The notes under the pieces were generated by a model, which saw only the letters and a program-made list of their open reading frames with translations, was not told where the DNA came from and ran no database searches. This document shows, piece by piece, positions 60,646 to 64,000 of a stretch of 64,000 bases of DNA (its first letter is position 1; every line of letters begins with the position of its first letter). A program made the translations under genes and the position numbers. The stretch is from JAHJDR01 sp964609965 (GTDB taxonomy: Bacteria > UBA10199 > JADGCS01), in NCBI GenBank assembly GCA_964609965.1, contig CAZSTS010000012.1, positions 3,930-67,929 on the forward strand, given 5' to 3'.

Positions 60646-61173
60646 ATGGCAACTTACATAAACGCCGATTTTTTAAAACAATACCCATGCGCTAATGATG
60701 GCTCTATCACAAGAGAAGAAGCCTTAAACCTAAGAAACGAACTCAAAAAAACAAAAAAATCTGATCCATTGGCAAGAGAATCATATGACAAATTAACTCA
60801 GCTACTAAAACAAGGGATCTGGGATCAAGCAGATGAACCAGTAATGCTTCGTAGTGCTGCTATCAGACTTTGCTCAGAAAGAAGAGATACTGGAGGTTAT
60901 AACATCGTACAATGTTCGGACAATTCTCCAAACCAGCTCTCTAATAGACAGATAGGAAATCTCAACTCCTGTGCTGTAACACGAGATACAGGTGGCTATG
61001 ATTATCCCATTGCCTCTGTTCCTGTAGATGACACAGCACGTGGTGCTGTTATGAATGCAACTGATCCTGATTTATCACGTGAAGACTATATTATTTTTAC
61101 AAACGGGGCTCGTAATTTTTGTTTTGAACCTGAAAGTACAGATAGTCTTGATGTCCTTATGATAGATGAATAA
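60646..61173 (+). CDS. Hypothetical protein with two RDTGGY motifs
   Basis: A 175-residue protein with GAGG 8 nt before the ATG; no signal peptide. It contains a helical N-terminal half (DGSITREEALNLRNEL, EF-hand-like in spacing) and a distinctive repeated motif, RRDTGGYNIVQC and TRDTGGYDYPIA, about 35 residues apart. Cysteines are at scattered positions. I do not recognise a family. It precedes another hypothetical by 30 bp on the same strand, likely as an operon. Confidence 0.7.
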   Translation: MATYINADFLKQYPCANDGSITREEALNLRNELKKTKKSDPLARESYDKLTQLLKQGIWDQADEPVMLRSAAIRLCSERRDTGGYNIVQCSDNSPNQLSNRQIGNLNSCAVTRDTGGYDYPIASVPVDDTARGAVMNATDPDLSREDYIIFTNGARNFCFEPESTDSLDVLMIDE

Positions 61174-61203
61174 ACTTAGTTAATTTGACGAAAGGAAATA
61201 AAA

Positions 61204-61758
61204 ATGACTACAACCCTCTCTCCACTTTATACTTATAACTTAGAAGACACTTCAAAAAACAAAGCCTATTTGGTAGAAAGAACAACTACAACATCAGACG
61301 ATGGCGAAGATTCTGCAACACAAATATCTTCAATCAAAATTTTTGAAGATACAAATAAAAATAACATGAAAGATGATGGTGATAAACAAGTATCAATCCA
61401 TAGTTTTCTAAGAAATTATGGATTCACGCCACCTGAATCATTAGTACAAGGAGAAGTTGAATTATATTTAAATATGATAGAAGGAATTGAACTCTTAAAG
61501 CTCCGTGTATTGCAAGAAAGCCAAGAAGGCTCATGGAATGGCGCTGATACTCAAACTTGCTCTGATATGACGCTAGGTGTTGCTTCTATATTTCGTACAG
61601 GACATTTATTAACTATGGATGATGCCTCTATACAGGGGTTTTTAACCTTCTTACAGCCTTGTCTAAAAGTTGAGTCATCAGACACTTGTCCTTCATTTAA
61701 GGACAATTTCTTTTCAGATCAATCAGATGCCTGCATAACAGGCGGTGGGATGCGGTAG
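61204..61758 (+). CDS. Hypothetical protein with Ca-binding-like Asp/Asn loop
   Basis: A 184-residue protein, AAAGGA before the ATG, no signal peptide. It has a loop rich in Asp, Asn and Lys (FEDTNKNNMKDDGDKQ), similar to dockerin/EF-hand calcium loops, then a helical domain, and four Cys in the last third (TCSDMTLG, PCLKVESSDTCPSF, DACITGG). No family recognised. It is the partner of the upstream gene; both share the style of small Ca-loop proteins. Confidence 0.68.
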   Translation: MTTTLSPLYTYNLEDTSKNKAYLVERTTTTSDDGEDSATQISSIKIFEDTNKNNMKDDGDKQVSIHSFLRNYGFTPPESLVQGEVELYLNMIEGIELLKLRVLQESQEGSWNGADTQTCSDMTLGVASIFRTGHLLTMDDASIQGFLTFLQPCLKVESSDTCPSFKDNFFSDQSDACITGGGMR

Positions 61759-61867
61759 CACTGAATATAAACGCCTTATCCAATTTACTTGAACAATTCT
61801 CATAATCTACGCCAAGTCCTCAAGCGCATTGATATTTATTATTTATTATGATATACTATTATATATT

Positions 61868-62371
61868 ATGATTAACTGGTATACATTAGATGAAATAAGT
61901 GGACACCTCAAGGTCAGCCAGGCCTCTTTATATAAACTAGCACAAAGCGGTGAAATCCCAGCTGTAAAGATAGGTCGAAACTGGCGCTTTGATCCACAAG
62001 AAGTTGATGAATGGCTCATACATAAACACAGCACAAAGAAAAAAAGATTCCCTTTTGATGAATCTCTCAAAACATTTTACAAAGCCCTTCAAGAATATTT
62101 TGGTGAACGTCTTTTAGGTCTGTGGCTTTTTGGTTCTTGGGCAAGAAATGAAGCCACAAAAGAATCTGATGTTGATCTCATGATAGTTTTAAAAACTATA
62201 GATAATTTTTCAAAAGATTTTTCAGATGTGTCTAGCCTAGCCTACAAATCAACTTTTGAAAAAAACAAATCCATTGTTTTTTCTTGTACACTAACAGACA
62301 AGAAAACTTTTTTGACAGGTATTGAGCCATTACTTCTAAATATTAGGAAAGAAGGAATAAAAATTGCATGA
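61868..62371 (+). CDS. HTH-fused MNT nucleotidyltransferase (MntA-type antitoxin)
   Basis: A 167-residue fusion. Residues 1-50 are an excisionase/MerR-type helix-turn-helix (YTLDEISGHLKVSQASLYKLAQSGEIPAVKIGRNWRFDPQEVDEWL). Residues about 75-167 are a minimal nucleotidyltransferase with GSWARNEATKESDVDLMIVL (GSxARxxxxxxSDxDL). MNT proteins partner HEPN toxins and can AMPylate them. I start at MINWYT because upstream codons are AT-rich junk. It overlaps the HEPN gene by 4 bp (ATGA). Confidence 0.83.
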   Translation: MINWYTLDEISGHLKVSQASLYKLAQSGEIPAVKIGRNWRFDPQEVDEWLIHKHSTKKKRFPFDESLKTFYKALQEYFGERLLGLWLFGSWARNEATKESDVDLMIVLKTIDNFSKDFSDVSSLAYKSTFEKNKSIVFSCTLTDKKTFLTGIEPLLLNIRKEGIKIA

Positions 62372-62748
62372 AGGATGAAATCAATAAATTAATAAACAAA
62401 AGCGAACGCGGATTAAAATCAGCTCAATCAAATTGCAGTGAAGGAGACTATGATTTTTCTGTATCAAGAGCATATTACGCCATGTTTTATATTACTGAAG
62501 CCCTTTTGCTAACTAAACAACTTTCTACTTCAAAGCATTCAGGAATTTTAGCGCTGTTTTTTGAACACTTTATAAAACCAGGCATATTTGACAAAGAATT
62601 GCACAAAGCCCTACACAAGGCATTCGACTTAAGACAACAAGGTGATTATTGGTCAGACCCACAAATATCAAAAGAGTTGGCCGAACAAACATTATTAAGC
62701 GCTAAACAATATATTAATATACTAAAGAAACATATTTTGAATGTCTAA
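62368..62748 (+). CDS. HEPN-domain protein (HepT-like toxin partner)
   Basis: A 126-residue HEPN protein: SERGLKSAQSNCSEGDYDFSVSRAYYAMFYITEALLL and KALHKAFDLRQQGDYWSDP. HEPN proteins are often RNases with an Rx4-6H motif; that motif is not obvious here, so this may be the catalytically weaker HEPN class that still pairs with MNT. Translationally coupled to the HTH-MNT gene. Together they form a candidate MNT/HEPN toxin-antitoxin or defence module. Confidence 0.82.
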   Translation: MKDEINKLINKSERGLKSAQSNCSEGDYDFSVSRAYYAMFYITEALLLTKQLSTSKHSGILALFFEHFIKPGIFDKELHKALHKAFDLRQQGDYWSDPQISKELAEQTLLSAKQYINILKKHILNV

Positions 62749-62750
62749 TA

Positions 62751-62879
62751 ATGGAAAAAATCAAAACAGCTATCATTGGTGGCGACGCTGTAGGATGCGC
62801 CATTGCCCATGAGTTGACTCAGAATAAATACAAAGACGTCTTTGTATTTGAAAAAGGTTTGGTGTTGATGTCAAAATAA
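62751..62879 (+). pseudogene. Decayed N-terminus of an FAD-dependent oxidoreductase
   Basis: Forty-two codons read MEKIKTAIIGGDAVGCAIAHEL then DVFVFEKG, the beta-alpha-beta FAD-binding start of DAO/L-2-hydroxyglutarate-oxidase-type enzymes. A second frame continues at once (GVDVKITTNEQL) before stopping, indicating a frameshift and deletion. The rest of the enzyme is absent before the next gene at 62954. Confidence 0.75.
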
Positions 62880-62953
62880 CGACAAATGAACAACTTTGAA
62901 GCTGTCAACTTCGATACCTGGATGAGAATGGGCATTAAAACAAGAAAGAAGCC

Positions 62954-63955
62954 ATGAAAACCTGGCAGCTTTATCATCAAATCTCGCTCAGAAAAATCAA
63001 TAGTGACATTTATCAAAACTACTATCAATATGCTAAAACAGCTAAGCTAATTCAAAAGCTATACTCTGAGCATGATGAAAAAAAGAGAAAAGAGCTCTAT
63101 TCTAAAGCATGCCTTCATGATGACACTATTTATAACCATGCTCAAAAGTTTTTTGAAAGCATCGTTGATCTTGCCAAACAAGACAACTTCAGCAGTGTCC
63201 ATGATTGGATTATTGCTGAAGACAAACACTTAATTGATTGGAAGTCGCTTTTTGAAAACAAGGAATATAATAAAATTATTTCCGATTACTCAAAAAACTA
63301 TTCTAGCCAAAGAAAAAATGATCTGAATAAATCCCAATATCCTATTTGGGACCACTGGTATGTGGGCCCCAACAATAACACACTGTGCTTCAACTCAACA
63401 CAACTTGTACCTTCATTCAAGAAATCGCTTAAACTTGCACAAGAATTTTATATATCACTAGGGTTTGAAAACATTATTTCAAAAATCAAATTTATTAAAA
63501 AAGACAAATCTCCTACATGCGCTAGTATTAACTATTATAATGGCAAGTGGACAAATGAAGTGCATCTATCTGAAATAGGCGCTGGCTCGACTGTTGGGAG
63601 CCTCGCCTATCTCATAGCCATAGTTCATGAAATAGCGCATAACCTACAAGCACGCCTCATAGATCAACCTGACAAACACTATTTCCTGCCCCCATTTTCC
63701 TTGATTGAAGTCGTGTCTATGTTTTTTGAACAGATTTTCATGCGCTCTGAGTTTTTAAAATCAAAAATAGATCCATTTTTGAGCATCGATAAATCAGTCA
63801 AACACATTCAAGAAAAAAACAAAGAACAATTGGCTCGAGTTTTGTCATGTTTAGAATTTGAATTGAAAATCTATCAACTTGTTGAAAGCAAAAAACTCAC
63901 TCCAGAACACATGGCCTATATTAATAGCTCCGTATTAAGAAAATACTGCATATGA
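62954..63955 (+). CDS. M3-like zinc metallopeptidase, possibly truncated
   Basis: A 333-residue protein with HEIAH (His225, Glu226, His229) and a downstream Glu252 in FSLIEVVSMFFEQIF. This is the HExxH plus E(x)SxxxE arrangement of the M3 (oligopeptidase F/thimet) clan. M3 enzymes usually exceed 550 residues and continue well beyond the active site; here only about 80 residues follow Glu252, so the gene may be shortened or a minimal relative. No signal peptide. No convincing ribosome site. Confidence 0.6.
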   Translation: MKTWQLYHQISLRKINSDIYQNYYQYAKTAKLIQKLYSEHDEKKRKELYSKACLHDDTIYNHAQKFFESIVDLAKQDNFSSVHDWIIAEDKHLIDWKSLFENKEYNKIISDYSKNYSSQRKNDLNKSQYPIWDHWYVGPNNNTLCFNSTQLVPSFKKSLKLAQEFYISLGFENIISKIKFIKKDKSPTCASINYYNGKWTNEVHLSEIGAGSTVGSLAYLIAIVHEIAHNLQARLIDQPDKHYFLPPFSLIEVVSMFFEQIFMRSEFLKSKIDPFLSIDKSVKHIQEKNKEQLARVLSCLEFELKIYQLVESKKLTPEHMAYINSSVLRKYCI

Positions 63956-64000
63956 CGGCCAAAGTGGCCAGCAGGAACGGAGCAAAGTGGCCAGTTAGTC

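Overview
The window is a stretch of an AT-rich Gram-negative chromosome. Outer-membrane biology is explicit: an OmpA-type porin-like protein, Pal-like and CpoB-like proteins, lipoprotein N-acyltransferase, several lipobox proteins and an FlhB homologue. A DksA/TraR factor, PilZ proteins, GlnD, a multihaem cytochrome fused to thioredoxin folds and a probable sigma-54 promoter fit the Deltaproteobacteria in the old broad sense (Bdellovibrio/UBA10199-like lineages). That placement is inference from gene content. There are no rRNA genes, CRISPR arrays, prophage structural genes or complete insertion sequences.

Layout. 1-4.6 kb: SDR oxidoreductase, secreted GH5 glycosidase, EEP-fold hydrolase and two hypotheticals. 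4.8-26.8 kb: mostly minus-strand housekeeping (serS, redoxin-cytochrome, flhB, acyl-CoA synthetase, dksA-like, rplT, rpmI, CDP-alcohol phosphatidyltransferase, VanZ-like protein, bifunctional nuclease, miaB, glnD, mutS, endonuclease-Q-like PHP protein). 26.8-29.6 kb: tRNA-Pro(GGG) with duplicated tRNA pieces, an AbiE toxin-antitoxin pair bracketed by related palindromes, and a 23S-intervening-sequence-type four-helix protein. 29.7-37.8 kb, minus: M16 protease, cinA, ompA-like, trmFO. 38.3-49.8 kb, mainly plus: topA, PilZ, lytic transglycosylase, yjbQ, and the cluster phoH-pgpH-ybeY-lnt-prfB, where prfB carries its programmed +1 frameshift. 50-64 kb is accessory-rich: a seven-bladed FG-GAP surface protein behind a sigma-54-like promoter, two ORF6N cassettes, PilZ/receiver/nitrilase, Pal-like proteins with cpoB, a radical SAM enzyme, a HigBA-type module under a 38-bp operator, truA, an HTH-MNT/HEPN module, a decayed FAD enzyme and an M3-like metallopeptidase.

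The most unusual feature is not a gene. More than fifteen degenerate arrays of 7- or 8-nt units, many folding back on themselves, lie at gene boundaries and inside genes. They supply stop codons to GH5, EEP, serS, trmFO and cpoB and encode extra peptide segments in MutS, in TrmFO (twice) and in a hypothetical protein. A second candidate novelty is a two-copy element (32601-32747, 38131-38283) with conserved loops inside unrelated outer stems, whose G-U pairs favour plus-strand RNA. A third is a 126-bp inverted-repeat element with a TCAT target duplication that split a formerly TGATG-coupled dksA-like operon. A fourth is an ORF6N cassette sitting inside a copied prfB tail.
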